Below, piece by piece: positions 1 to 8,416 of a stretch of 26,895 nt of DNA; position 1 is the first letter of the stretch; the number at the start of each line of letters is the position of its first letter. The stretch is from a virus, in the IMG/VR virus record IMGVR_UViG_3300042518_000237, positions 1-26,895 of that record; one strand, 5' to 3'. The notes beneath the pieces were generated by a model, which saw only the letters and a program-made list of their open reading frames with translations, had not been told where the DNA came from and ran no database searches. The position numbers were made by a program, and so were the translations under genes.

Positions 1-206
1 GCTTCACCGATAGCATCTAATTCATGCTCTTGTAGACGTTGATGTCCCTGCTGTAGAGCAAACTCTGCTTGCATCTTAGCGATAGAGACTTCAACATCTA
101 ACTTCTTCAGTTCATGTTCTCTTTCAAACTTCCTATCTAAGATCTTTAAGACCTCTGGAGCAAGACGAAAGACACCACCGATAAGAGCACCAATGAGTTC
201 AAACAT
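1..206 (-). CDS. Membrane-associated/coiled-coil phage protein, C-terminus cut off
   Basis: The gene starts with ATG at 204-206 and runs off the window edge, leaving 68 residues. It begins MFELIGALIGGVFRLAPEVL, a short hydrophobic/amphipathic stretch, and continues as a charged helix (KILDRKFEREHELKKLD...) likely to form a coiled coil. Many phages carry proteins of this layout, with a helix followed by C-terminal membrane segments, and these are loosely called holin- or spanin-like. The C-terminal part that would decide this is missing. The start overlaps the end of the upstream 670-aa gene by 8 bp. A strong ribosome site (AGGAGG on the minus strand, about 8 nt upstream) supports it. Function is not established. 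Confidence 0.75.
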   Translation of the reverse strand, partial: MFELIGALIGGVFRLAPEVLKILDRKFEREHELKKLDVEVSIAKMQAEFALQQGHQRLQEHELDAIGE

Positions 207-2211
207 TGATGAAACCTCCTAAAAGGTCTCCAACAATACTGCTTTGCTTCATGGGTTGTTTCTTCTCAGGCTGTGGAGGAGGCTGTGTAAGGTTTCTAAG
301 CTCATCCATCTGCTCTGGTGTTAAACCTTGTGGTGGTTGATCCTGTGTAGCCGCTTCAGGAGCACCAAAGTCTGATGTTGTTACACGAGCATCATTGTAT
401 ATTTTTGCTAACTTAGCAGCAGCAGCACCTGTCATACCTGTTTTACTAATCTCTTTCTCTAAACCAACTAATTGATTAGCTGCTTTAGGGTTAGTGGCTA
501 TCTTAGCTAATATCTTTGGCGTTAAAAGTACACCAGCACCAACAGCAGCACCAAGTAAAGGATCTTGATATAGTGCTGTTCCTGTTCCTAACACAGCAGC
601 AACAGAACTAGCAGCGTCTGCTTGTTTACCAGCAATAAACAAAGATAGACCTGATCCAGGTGTCTTTGCACTTAATTCAGCAGATTTACTTAATGCCCTT
701 ATGCTGTTCTGTGCTTCAGGGCTAAGTGCTTCTTCAAACGTCCTACGAAACTTAGCATCTTTTCTAAGCTTATCGTTGATGTTAACAAACTCTTTAAGCG
801 TATTCTCAGCACCTTGTTCGCCTAAGAAAGACTCAACATAGCCTCTATTCAATGATTGTTGAATAGCTTTACTATCTAAGGCAGGATCAATCGTTTTAGC
901 TTGTGCTAAAGCATCTTTAATAGCACGTATCTCTGATTGGTTACCAGCTTTGTATATAGCCTCTCCAATACGTTCAGGCTCTTTGACAAGTATCTTAAGA
1001 ACTGTTTCAGGAAATAACTTATCTAGTGATTCTTTGTAGAATTGCTGTGTGCTACGATAACGAGCAAGGAGTTCTGGGTCCATTTGTTTAGCTGATGTAT
1101 CCATCGCATCGTCAATACTTTTAACTGCTTTGGACAGTTCAGCAACAACAGGACTATTCTTACCTACTTCTACTTTGAGATCACGTAGACGACTATTTAA
1201 GATAGATCTTAGTTGATGTGCTTGAGCAAATGATACATCAGAAGATAAATTACTAATGTCTTTTAAGACACGAGCAACGTCATCACCATACACAGCAGCA
1301 GGATTACCTGTTTCTGTTAACTTCTCAGCTCTTTTTAGTGTTTCAAAAGCCTTAGACTTTATAGGGTTAAAGTCAACAAGTAAGTTAAAACCTCTAGCAG
1401 GTAACTCTTGTTCATAGAAAGGAGAAACAGCCTCAGATAATCTTGTGTTAGCTGTCTGTATAATATCTCTTACACCTTGACCAGCCTGAATAGATGGAAT
1501 AGCTTCATCAGACACAGTATCAAGAATCTTATCTCTTTCCTGACGTAAAGCATTTAAGTTAGTCTCTGCTAGTTGATCAAAGGTACTTTGACCTGAGAAA
1601 CCACTACGCCCTACTGATTCACGTACTTTAGCACCTGTAGTGCCTGTGATTTGATATTCTGTTAGCGAACCACCATACTTCTGTAAAAGCTCTTGAGCAA
1701 CACGTTTAGCTTCTTGTGCAGAAGTATCCATTGGTGGTAATACACCAGCTTTTAACAATGCGTCTTTGGTAACACGGTAACCTTTTCCAAGCATGTTAAA
1801 GACTACGTTACCAGTAGCATCTAAAGCCATGTTCGTTACGGAGTTAGACAACATATCTGCTGCTGTCTTTGTCAGAGGCACTGGCATACCCATTGCAGAC
1901 TTGACACCAGACTCTAGAGCTGTTCCTGTCGCTGCTCCAAGACCAGAGCCAATAACACCTCTAACAGCTTGTTGCGCTAAAGCTCTACCTGTCATAGCCC
2001 CTTGTGGGGTTCGTGTTGTAGCTGCTCCAATAACACCACCAGCTAAACCACCAATATCAGGTAATGCTTCTATGGCTAAATCAGTAAACGTCTTTCCTGG
2101 TTGTTTAGCACCCTCCATGACTGATGTAGGCTGTACTGGTGCTGGTGCTCCTTGAGAACCTAATAAACTCTTAAGTTCATCAAGTTCTTGAGGTGAAAGT
2201 CCTGTTGCCAT
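199..2211 (-). CDS. Candidate internal virion / DNA ejection protein (670 aa)
   Basis: I do not recognise a named family. The protein has a Gly/Ala-rich, mildly hydrophobic N-terminal third (residues about 48-110, rich in GG and GA pairs). A long charged helical middle (about 160-500) is likely coiled coil. A second hydrophobic Gly/Ala segment lies near 540-575 (LFIAGKQ...LLGAAVGAGVLL). This mix of amphipathic helices and membrane-active segments is typical of podovirus ejection proteins, and the gene sits at the end of the structural operon after adaptor and nozzle genes, where such genes usually lie. The same short motif occurs near both ends: GLSPQELDELKSL at residues 4-16 and GLTPEQMDELRNL at 629-641. 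The assignment is by position and composition only. Confidence 0.6.
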   Translation of the reverse strand: MATGLSPQELDELKSLLGSQGAPAPVQPTSVMEGAKQPGKTFTDLAIEALPDIGGLAGGVIGAATTRTPQGAMTGRALAQQAVRGVIGSGLGAATGTALESGVKSAMGMPVPLTKTAADMLSNSVTNMALDATGNVVFNMLGKGYRVTKDALLKAGVLPPMDTSAQEAKRVAQELLQKYGGSLTEYQITGTTGAKVRESVGRSGFSGQSTFDQLAETNLNALRQERDKILDTVSDEAIPSIQAGQGVRDIIQTANTRLSEAVSPFYEQELPARGFNLLVDFNPIKSKAFETLKRAEKLTETGNPAAVYGDDVARVLKDISNLSSDVSFAQAHQLRSILNSRLRDLKVEVGKNSPVVAELSKAVKSIDDAMDTSAKQMDPELLARYRSTQQFYKESLDKLFPETVLKILVKEPERIGEAIYKAGNQSEIRAIKDALAQAKTIDPALDSKAIQQSLNRGYVESFLGEQGAENTLKEFVNINDKLRKDAKFRRTFEEALSPEAQNSIRALSKSAELSAKTPGSGLSLFIAGKQADAASSVAAVLGTGTALYQDPLLGAAVGAGVLLTPKILAKIATNPKAANQLVGLEKEISKTGMTGAAAAKLAKIYNDARVTTSDFGAPEAATQDQPPQGLTPEQMDELRNLTQPPPQPEKKQPMKQSSIVGDLLGGFINV

Positions 2212-2212
2212 A

Positions 2213-3433
2213 TTAGTATCCTAATTGTCTACGCTGTTCAGGAGTAGCTCTTTCTAACAACTGGTTAATTCTCCTAGCTTTTTGTCTTGCTTCTGTACGA
2301 GCACCTGCAAAATCAAAGTCATTAAGATTTTTACCACTACGTTGATAATCAAAAGCTTGCTTATATGCTTCTTTATCAGCAATAGCATCTTCACGCATAC
2401 GACCAAGCATAGCCTGTAGTGTTTGCCTAGTCATACCACCAGTACCAATAGCCTCTCTTAAGAACAACAATTCTTTTTCAGACAAAGAACCAGGAAGTGT
2501 TCGTGCCTGTCCTTGAGCCAGTTTAGCTAACAACTGGTTCAACTGCTCTGATTCTGTTGTTCCTGTAACTGTTACACCAAGAGCATTAGCAACCTGCCCT
2601 GCTTTAAGAGCAACACCGCTACCAACACCAGTGAAAGCATTCCCTAATACTGAACTGATTGCATTAACATTGTTAATTACTGAATCAGCATTAACAGCAG
2701 CATTCTCAAACTCATTTAGTCTAGCTACTTTTGTTTTGTTGATGTCTTTTTCTTGAGCTGCTGATGCAGTAGCACTAACATTAACTTGTGATGCTTTATC
2801 AATAGACTCAACTTTACCTGTTCGTAGGTTCTTTTGGACAACAATCTTCCTACCATCAGCTCCTGTTGTTTCATAGGGATCAGAATACTGTTCAGGATTA
2901 GACGGAACTAAGTCTTTATAGTCTCTTGTTTCATTAAACTTCTGAATACTTTCTGGTGTGAACTTATCAGGACTTACTGGACCAATTGGCGTTCCTTCTC
3001 TCTTAGCCTTTGCAGCCTCTGCCAAAGCCTTCTCAGTCTGTGCTCCTTTCAATCCAATCTCTGCTTGAGTCTTAAGCGATGTAGCTTTAACATCTTCATA
3101 CTTAGCTGCTGCTACGATAGCTTTGTCAATCATACCTCTGGACTGATAAGCATTAATCAATGCAGGGTATAGCTTCTCAGAGTCAGTGAAGTCAACACCA
3201 CTATCCTTCAGTTCTTTGAAGATAGCTTCTTGCTGTGCTGCTTCCTTCAGCCTAGGATCTTCGATACCGAACAAACCACCTAAGGATCTAGCAGCTCTTT
3301 GTGCAGACGTTATACCAATATCAGCAACACCAGCCCAACCAGTCCTTCCTTGTCTGACATTCTGCTGATCTTGTTGTTCAATGGCTAACTGTGTTTCTGC
3401 AACACTAGGGCCAAATAAACTTGGTTGAGCCAT
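2213..3433 (-). CDS. Candidate internal virion protein (406 aa)
   Basis: This is a helical, Ala/Gln/Lys-rich protein without signal peptide or clear membrane segment. Residues about 60-150 (EAIFKELKDSGVDFTDSEKL... then AKYEDVKATSLKTQAEIGLK...) and the C-terminus (ARQKARRINQLLERATPEQRRQL) look like long helices. A central Ser/Ala/Asn-rich stretch includes NAISSVLGNAFTGVGSGVAL, and QGQARTLPGSLSEKELLFLREAIG precedes the C-terminal helices. The gene lies 2 bp from the downstream 670-aa gene and 2 bp from the upstream DUF4214 gene, so it is in the same operon. Its place among the last virion genes suggests a minor structural or ejection protein. No catalytic motif, such as a transglycosylase, is visible. 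Confidence 0.55.
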   Translation of the reverse strand: MAQPSLFGPSVAETQLAIEQQDQQNVRQGRTGWAGVADIGITSAQRAARSLGGLFGIEDPRLKEAAQQEAIFKELKDSGVDFTDSEKLYPALINAYQSRGMIDKAIVAAAKYEDVKATSLKTQAEIGLKGAQTEKALAEAAKAKREGTPIGPVSPDKFTPESIQKFNETRDYKDLVPSNPEQYSDPYETTGADGRKIVVQKNLRTGKVESIDKASQVNVSATASAAQEKDINKTKVARLNEFENAAVNADSVINNVNAISSVLGNAFTGVGSGVALKAGQVANALGVTVTGTTESEQLNQLLAKLAQGQARTLPGSLSEKELLFLREAIGTGGMTRQTLQAMLGRMREDAIADKEAYKQAFDYQRSGKNLNDFDFAGARTEARQKARRINQLLERATPEQRRQLGY

Positions 3434-3435
3434 TA

Positions 3436-5415
3436 TTAAACTCCAATCTTAGTGAATGCGTTTGTAAGCAGGTTTGTTAGTAACTGACTACCTACATTAG
3501 ATCCAGCCTGTACGGATCCTGCTTTTAATCTGGCTATCTCTGCTGCTATATCAGATTCAGCTCTTTGACCTGCTGTAGTCAGTAAACCTCTCTGGTAGGC
3601 TGTGTTAGCTGCTTGTTGACCTAATGTAGCACCTAACTGTCCTGCTGCAAGTTGTTGCTGAGAAAGCTGCTGTAGAGGTGTAAAGGCTGCTTGTGCTTGA
3701 GACAGTAACGTACCACGTTCACCTAATGCAGCCTGTCTAGACTGTAGTTCACGCTGTAGTTGCTGCTGTGCTATAGCCTGTTCCTGAGCTAACAACTCTG
3801 GTGACGTACCACCATAAGCAGAACCACTTACACCCAATCTACCTTGCGAACGTAAACGTTCTTCAGTGGCTAGACGTTGACGTTCCTGTGCTGGTGCTGA
3901 CAATGCAGCTAACTTGTTGTAATAGTCCTGAGCTAGTGTATCAACATTAGTTAACTGTGCTTGTTCTGCTGATCCTGAAGCAGCCTTTAACAAGTTATCT
4001 ACTAATGTTTGTTGATCAGGGCTGAGAGAAGTCTTCATTGTACCGTCAGCAAACGAAGTACCAAATAAGTTTGTTGTTACGCCATAAGGAGTAAAGTTAA
4101 TACCACTAGCAGCATCCTTATATGCGTTTCTAATATCTGTCTGAGCTTTTGATAACTCAGATGCTGCTGTATTCCTAGCAGCCATATCAATACCAGTACC
4201 TAACAAACCCTTTAAACCAGCAGCATCAGTGATACCAATTGTTTTTAGTAAATTACCTAACGGATTATCACCAAATAAGTTAGTAGGTGTTGTCGGAGTA
4301 ACCCCAGGAGGGGTTGTCCCAGGTGGTACTACCGGAGGTACTACTGTAGGTGTTGTTGGTGTAGTAATCAGCTTGTCTGTATTCGTAATAACATCGGTTA
4401 AAGCTTCCTCCCCTGTAGGTAACAACGTAGTTGCACCTATACCGCCTGCAATAATCTCAGGAGGTATGATCGACGGTGGTGGTAGAGGTGTTGAAGTTAC
4501 TGTAAGAGAAGGACCACCACTAGGGGGTGTAACTGTAGCTGGGACGGTTGCTGCTAAACCAGCATCTAATAAACCACCTGTAGTATTTACAATTTCAGGT
4601 ATCGCTGTTTGACCAACAGCGTCTAATGCTGCTAATGTTTCTGCTGATAAGCCACCAGAAAGAAGTCCTCCAGCAGCTAATCCGGCATCAAGTAAACCAC
4701 CAGTGCCTGCAATAATCTCACTAACAGCACCAGGACCAATAGCATTGAGTGTAGCTAATGATTCTGCGGACAAACCACCAGCAGCTAAGTCAGCTCCTAA
4801 GCCAGCAGCAGCTTCAGTACCAAACAAAGAACCAGCTAGCTGTGGTGCTGCAATCAAAGCAGCCATTGTACCTATCAGTACTTTACCTAATCTATCAGTT
4901 GTCTTATTACGATCCAACACTCTTGTGGTAACTTCACCAGTAGCAGGATCTAAGAAGTCTGCCCTGTATTGTCCGCTACCAATACCACTCTGATCCGCAT
5001 TAAGTGTTGAGATTTGAACACCACCATCAGGACTTCTGAAGGCTGTCCAGTTCCTACCACCAAAGTCTACAGAACCAGTTTTAATGTCAGACTGTATTCC
5101 AGGCTGTTCTTGGTTAGCTACTTCAGCATCCCATAACGAGTTCAATGATCGAAGTTGTGTACCTAAGAATTCTGTACTGCCTTTAAAGGCATTAGATACA
5201 TCATTCAAGGTAGCTTTACCGCTATTAACCTGATCAACCCAATACTGTAAACCACCAGCATCAGGGGATCTTTGAAGCATGTTCTGATACAGGTTACTAA
5301 TACCTGAAGTTACTTGATCAAAAGCAGTTCTTGAAGCGTCTTCAGACATTGTTAAAGGAGTGTCTTCTAAACCTCCCTCCATCATCCTAAACCCAGTATT
5401 CTGCTGAATAGCCAT
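3436..5415 (-). CDS. DUF4214-domain virion protein with Pro/Thr-rich linker (659 aa)
   Basis: Residues about 42-83 match the DUF4214 pattern (LYQNMLQRSPDAGGLQYWV... ending in STEF), a module found in secreted, S-layer-linked and phage structural proteins. Hydrophobic Gly/Ala segments follow at about 178-210 (VLIGTMAALIAAPQLAG). Next comes a two-copy tandem repeat (residues 213-246 and 254-287, GGLSAES/T...GGLLDAGL). A Pro/Thr/Val linker spans about 292-378. The C-terminus (about 500-645) is a Gln/Ala-rich coiled coil (LLAQEQAIAQQQLQRELQSR). Known phage proteins of this layout are virion-associated. The gene lies directly after the nozzle-like gene, with abutting start/stop, so a tail or ejection role is likely but inferred. 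Confidence 0.6.
   Translation of the reverse strand: MAIQQNTGFRMMEGGLEDTPLTMSEDASRTAFDQVTSGISNLYQNMLQRSPDAGGLQYWVDQVNSGKATLNDVSNAFKGSTEFLGTQLRSLNSLWDAEVANQEQPGIQSDIKTGSVDFGGRNWTAFRSPDGGVQISTLNADQSGIGSGQYRADFLDPATGEVTTRVLDRNKTTDRLGKVLIGTMAALIAAPQLAGSLFGTEAAAGLGADLAAGGLSAESLATLNAIGPGAVSEIIAGTGGLLDAGLAAGGLLSGGLSAETLAALDAVGQTAIPEIVNTTGGLLDAGLAATVPATVTPPSGGPSLTVTSTPLPPPSIIPPEIIAGGIGATTLLPTGEEALTDVITNTDKLITTPTTPTVVPPVVPPGTTPPGVTPTTPTNLFGDNPLGNLLKTIGITDAAGLKGLLGTGIDMAARNTAASELSKAQTDIRNAYKDAASGINFTPYGVTTNLFGTSFADGTMKTSLSPDQQTLVDNLLKAASGSAEQAQLTNVDTLAQDYYNKLAALSAPAQERQRLATEERLRSQGRLGVSGSAYGGTSPELLAQEQAIAQQQLQRELQSRQAALGERGTLLSQAQAAFTPLQQLSQQQLAAGQLGATLGQQAANTAYQRGLLTTAGQRAESDIAAEIARLKAGSVQAGSNVGSQLLTNLLTNAFTKIGV
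4555..4779 (-). repeat. Two-copy tandem protein repeat inside the DUF4214 gene
   Basis: Two units of about 34 codons, 4678-4779 and 4555-4656, lie 123 bp apart. Both encode GGLSAE(S/T)LA(T/A)L(N/D)A(I/V)G, ending in GGLLDAGL. The DNA has diverged but clearly aligns. The likely origin is an internal duplication within the hydrophobic Gly-rich part of the protein. Confidence 0.75.
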
Positions 5416-6935
5416 TATATGACCCTACCTGTTTTCACAAATACGTCCAATTGTTGAATAGAAAAGATGTCAGATCCTATGTCAGCTTCAATACCGACCT
5501 GAAACACTCTTCCTGAGCCGCTAATAGGTTTACGAATACTATTGATAAGTAAACCAGCGTTGTATTCGTTAATGTTGTATTGAGCAATGTTGTACTCTGA
5601 CCGAGTAAAACTATCTAATGTTGTCTGTGTTGTTCGATAAGCAGTACCATAATCAGTACCCCATCTGAAGGTAACTCTAGTAGACTGTCCACCGATAACT
5701 AACAGAACTAACTTCTTAAGTATCTTAAAGATTGAAGCAGCACCGGCATCAATGTGTGCTGTGTAGTAAGCAAACCTGAATGTTTCTCCGTTATCGCTTG
5801 TACCTGTGTACTCAGCTAAGTAACCAGATCTACTTATGTACAGTTTACGATCATTCGTGCTGCATAGTGCTTTAGGTGCTAGTGTCCACACTGTAGTTTT
5901 ACATGAAGTATCTTGTAGTCTTTGTTTTGTGTCAAAACAGTAGGATACACCTCTTGTAGGTAAACTTAAGAGATAGAACCCATCTTTCTCGTAGAAGACT
6001 GATCTGATGTTTTCGTTGTCGTTGTTGGCGATAACATCTGAGATAAGATCATCTCTGACATTTTTAGACACATCGAATATAGGTGCTGATTTTTCTTGTA
6101 TGACTCGTCCAAGACTTCTAACACCTGTCTCGGATAAGAAGAAAATATCTGTACCGACATCCTGGATAGAATCACGGCTAATACACCCAACTCCATCAAT
6201 AACCTCTTCTAAAACTAAATTGCTTGTGGGATTACTAGCAGCACCGCTATAGATAACTATAGACTTCTTACAGAATACAATTAAGCGACCATTAAAGGCC
6301 GCCAGAGCTACGATACTATCTGTTCCGTTAGTAAACACAGCCTCAATATCAACAGACCCTGAAGAGCCTCCTGTCCAAGCATAACCAATTAAGGTATCGG
6401 ACCAAGTAACCAATGTTTTGTTAGATGTTGTATCAGCAACCCATAGACGACCGTAAGCAGCTAAGACTTCATTACCTTGTGGTACTGTTCCTGTGTAGCC
6501 TGAATAAGCGGACACAAGAGAATAGTTACCTGTGGTGTGGTCGTATATGATTGGTGCGTGAGCACGTTGAAAGAAGTAAGTAAAGCCATTGAAAGTTACT
6601 ACTTTCCAGTTCTGTGCTGTCCATGTAGTACCAGTGTACTTCAGTGTTAATGAAGTAGTACCTGAATAGATCTTATTGTCACCAATGGTTAGGATCTCTG
6701 TAGAACCATCTTCTTTGATGACTTGGTGAATAACTGTAGGTTCTGTGCTATTAAAACCAGAGGATGTATTGACATTATCCCATCCACGCCTAGCAGCAAT
6801 ACGACCATATTGATCAATAACTGCATTGTCAGCTCTTAAAGCAAATTCCTTAGGTAAAGTTACAGAAGAATCTTGTGTATTTAACCCAAAGAATCCTGGA
6901 GCAACAATAGTGACTGGTTTTAACTGATCAGCCAT
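5415..6935 (-). CDS. Tail nozzle / DNA-stabilisation-like protein (506 aa)
   Basis: The protein starts MADQLKPVTIVAPGFFGLNT and is almost entirely beta-type, with many short aromatic/Gly-Thr strands such as IYSGTTSLTLKYTGTTW, FNGRLIVFCKKSIVIYSG and FFLSETGVRSLG. This suggests a beta-propeller-like fold. In podoviruses of the P22 and SU10/phiEco32 types, the gene immediately following the adaptor encodes the tail hub or nozzle with such a fold. Here it directly follows the adaptor gene, with abutting start and stop. The opening segment (FALRADNAVIDQYGRIAARRGWDNV) resembles the N-terminus of phage proteins annotated as packaged-DNA stabilisation or nozzle proteins. I infer the role from fold character and gene order. 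Confidence 0.6.
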   Translation of the reverse strand: MADQLKPVTIVAPGFFGLNTQDSSVTLPKEFALRADNAVIDQYGRIAARRGWDNVNTSSGFNSTEPTVIHQVIKEDGSTEILTIGDNKIYSGTTSLTLKYTGTTWTAQNWKVVTFNGFTYFFQRAHAPIIYDHTTGNYSLVSAYSGYTGTVPQGNEVLAAYGRLWVADTTSNKTLVTWSDTLIGYAWTGGSSGSVDIEAVFTNGTDSIVALAAFNGRLIVFCKKSIVIYSGAASNPTSNLVLEEVIDGVGCISRDSIQDVGTDIFFLSETGVRSLGRVIQEKSAPIFDVSKNVRDDLISDVIANNDNENIRSVFYEKDGFYLLSLPTRGVSYCFDTKQRLQDTSCKTTVWTLAPKALCSTNDRKLYISRSGYLAEYTGTSDNGETFRFAYYTAHIDAGAASIFKILKKLVLLVIGGQSTRVTFRWGTDYGTAYRTTQTTLDSFTRSEYNIAQYNINEYNAGLLINSIRKPISGSGRVFQVGIEADIGSDIFSIQQLDVFVKTGRVI

Positions 6936-7591
6936 TATACTGCTTCCCAGAGAACTAAATCACTCTCTCTACCAGCTTCAATAGAGATATAGTTAGCAAG
7001 TGTCTTACGATAAAGATCTGCTTGCTGATCAGATAGACGACCACCATCCTCTCCACGTTCATTGATAGCACGTAGGTAAGCACCTTGGATAACAACATCT
7101 GATGGTACATAGATAACATCAGTATCATTAACAAGATCTGCTTGAGGTACAATGCAATCAAACTTCAGTGTGTAAACTGCATCTGGAACAGGGAATACAT
7201 CAACGGACAATACACCAGCAGAGCTTGTCGTAGCCATAGCATAGCTGCTAGGACGACCAGTAGGAGCACTGAGAACATTTAAGTACATGTTCATCTCTGC
7301 TGCTGATAGCTGACGTAGATACCAGTGTGCAGCGGGTATGAAAGCATCTTCAATCTTAGTTCTTAGATTAGAACCAGACAAAGCATAATTCGTTGTTGAT
7401 GCTGCTGTAGTGACTGTGATCGTTTGACGAAGCACAGACCAGTTCCAAGCATCTTCAACTTCTCTCTTAGCTTCATTGACCATATCACCAATCAACACAG
7501 CATAGTCACTATCTGTGATTGAAGTAACTTGGTCTTCTCTAATGCGCCTAAGAACGCCATTAACACAATCAAGAAAGGTAGCCATTACCAT
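6935..7591 (-). CDS. Head-to-tail adaptor protein (218 aa)
   Basis: The N-terminus (FLDCVNGVLRRIREDQVTSI...) leads to the helix LIGDMVNEAKREVEDAWNWS followed by VLRQTITVTTAASTTNYAL. This is the pattern of phage adaptor proteins of the SU10/phiEco32 type, which form the ring beneath the portal. About 218 aa is a normal length for them. The start is either ATG at 7589-7591, overlapping the upstream 85-aa gene by 7 bp, or the second ATG at 7583-7585, directly after that gene's TAA. The gene ends against the nozzle-like gene. Family membership is by visible sequence pattern, with gene order in agreement. Confidence 0.75.
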   Translation of the reverse strand: MVMATFLDCVNGVLRRIREDQVTSITDSDYAVLIGDMVNEAKREVEDAWNWSVLRQTITVTTAASTTNYALSGSNLRTKIEDAFIPAAHWYLRQLSAAEMNMYLNVLSAPTGRPSSYAMATTSSAGVLSVDVFPVPDAVYTLKFDCIVPQADLVNDTDVIYVPSDVVIQGAYLRAINERGEDGGRLSDQQADLYRKTLANYISIEAGRESDLVLWEAV

Positions 7592-7842
7592 TTCACCTTA
7601 TTGGCCCAGTAAGCCGCTGACATCTTACCTTTTGAGATGTTTTCTGCATGACGAGCTTTAAAGGCTTTGTTCCTTGCTGAACCTTCAGGAGAACCTTTAA
7701 CACCTTGTTGTCCGAAGCGAATCGTCTTTACTTGATCACCGTCCTTTGCAACAACAATGTGAGATTTCGTAGGATGGTCCGGTGTACGCTTCGGTTTGTT
7801 GTACCCAGACACTCCTGCCCTTTCCAATCTAGAGTCTTTCAT
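7585..7842 (-). CDS. Small basic conserved phage protein (85 aa)
   Basis: This is a Lys/Arg-rich protein with a conserved-looking core: VVAKDGDQVKTIRFGQQGVKG, then NKAFKARHAENISKGKMSAAYWANKVKW at the C-terminus. The C-terminal signature (FKARHAxNIxKGKMSAAYWANKVKW) recurs in many uncharacterised small proteins of environmental phages, usually among head-tail genes. Its function is unknown to me. The start ATG overlaps the upstream stop as ATGA, and the end overlaps the adaptor start. It is probably a virion- or DNA-associated basic protein, but that is a guess from charge and position. Confidence 0.7.
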   Translation of the reverse strand: MKDSRLERAGVSGYNKPKRTPDHPTKSHIVVAKDGDQVKTIRFGQQGVKGSPEGSARNKAFKARHAENISKGKMSAAYWANKVKW

Positions 7843-8021
7843 TTCTTCTTAGCAGTTTTAGCTGCCTCCTTGAAATCTTTAGCTGTTGGAGCACCTTTAC
7901 TTCCAGGCTTCTTCATCTTTTCACCAGAGCCTTCGGCAATACGCTTACGCTTAGCTTGGATGTTAGCGTATAGTCCTGGTTTCACTTTGTTCTCTTTGCT
8001 TCTTTGGCTTTCATCATACAC
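7839..8021 (-). CDS. Small Lys-rich conserved phage protein (60 aa, GTG start)
   Basis: The core KPGLYANIQAKRKRIAEGSGEKM then KPGSKGAPTAKDFKEAAKTAKKK is a recurrent small phage protein of unknown function, very basic at the C-terminus. An in-frame TAA lies immediately before the GTG at 8019-8021, so the start is that GTG or one farther in; the family core begins near residue 13. The gene overlaps the 3' end of the Cys-rich micro-gene (7982-8077) by 40 bp in another frame, and its stop overlaps the next gene as ATGA. A frameshift or slippage relation with the Cys-rich gene is possible but not shown. Confidence 0.6.
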   Translation of the reverse strand: MYDESQRSKENKVKPGLYANIQAKRKRIAEGSGEKMKKPGSKGAPTAKDFKEAAKTAKKK

Positions 8022-8077
8022 TTACCAGCTTTCTTGCACTTAGCTGGGGTAGGACATCCTGGACAGGGTTTCATCAT
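7982..8077 (-). CDS. Cys-rich micro-protein (30-31 aa)
   Basis: The gene starts at ATG 8075-8077 or the adjoining ATG 8072-8074 and ends with TGA at 7982-7984. The product is MKPCPGCPTPAKCKKAGKCM then MKAKEAKRTK. Four cysteines in a CxxC-x5-C-x5-C arrangement with many lysines suggest a tiny zinc-knuckle-like protein. Short CxGC...KCKxAGKC proteins occur in the same neighbourhood in other phages. The start overlaps the stop of the upstream 53-aa gene, which supports translational coupling. It is too short for standard gene callers. Function unknown. Confidence 0.6.
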   Translation of the reverse strand: MMKPCPGCPTPAKCKKAGKCMMKAKEAKRTK

Positions 8078-8235
8078 TTCTTCTTTCCTTTCTTCTTAGC
8101 CATACCAGCCTCTGATAAGGCAATGGCAACTGCTTGCTTACGTGACTTAACTACAGGACCACCTTTACCGCTATGCAGTGTTCCTTCTTTATATTCACGC
8201 ATAACCTTCTCAATCTTCTTTGGTTTTTGTTTCAT
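8074..8235 (-). CDS. DUF6496-like small phage protein (53 aa)
   Basis: The gene runs from ATG at 8233-8235 to TGA at 8074-8076. The sequence reads KVMREYKEGTLHSGKGGPVV and then KSRKQAVAIALSEAG followed by a Lys-rich tail. The KVMREFKxGTLHSG...VxSRKQAIAIALSEA pattern is the DUF6496 family, small basic proteins common in phages and some bacteria with no established function. A GGAAGGA ribosome site lies just upstream. The first 26 bp overlap the end of the holin-like gene, in another frame. It belongs to a run of four tiny basic genes that precede the adaptor. Confidence 0.8.
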   Translation of the reverse strand: MKQKPKKIEKVMREYKEGTLHSGKGGPVVKSRKQAVAIALSEAGMAKKKGKKK

Positions 8236-8416
8236 CTTTCTTCCTTCCAAAGATCATCTGTACTGTATCTGTTTCCCATATCCTGATTGCAGTCCATACA
8301 ATGGTAAGGATAGCTGCAATAGCTGGTAACAGGTTAGCTAAGGTACCAACAACAGTGATGATTGATAAGGCATCACCAATCTGTTTTACGTGTTCGTCTG
8401 CTTGGAGAGCCATCAC
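8210..8416 (-). CDS. Holin-like small membrane protein (68 aa)
   Basis: A short charged N-terminus (MMALQADEHVKQIGDAL) is followed by a hydrophobic stretch at about residues 18-46 (SIITVVGTLANLLPAIAAIL, then TIVWTAIRIW), enough for one long or two short membrane helices. A very basic/acidic C-terminal tail ends in GRKKDETKTKED. This size and layout is that of small phage holins, which make the membrane lesion at lysis. Close relatives in podoviruses are usually annotated as hypothetical or holin. No endolysin is visible nearby, so the lysis role is unproven. The start overlaps the stop of the Gly-rich fibre gene as ATGATG/TGA. Confidence 0.65.
   Translation of the reverse strand: MMALQADEHVKQIGDALSIITVVGTLANLLPAIAAILTIVWTAIRIWETDTVQMIFGRKKDETKTKED

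Noticed and set aside
4229-4993. Plus-strand open frames rich in Val, Pro and Gly
   Set aside because: They are antisense shadows of the Gly/Ala and Pro/Thr regions of the DUF4214 gene, with no ribosome site.
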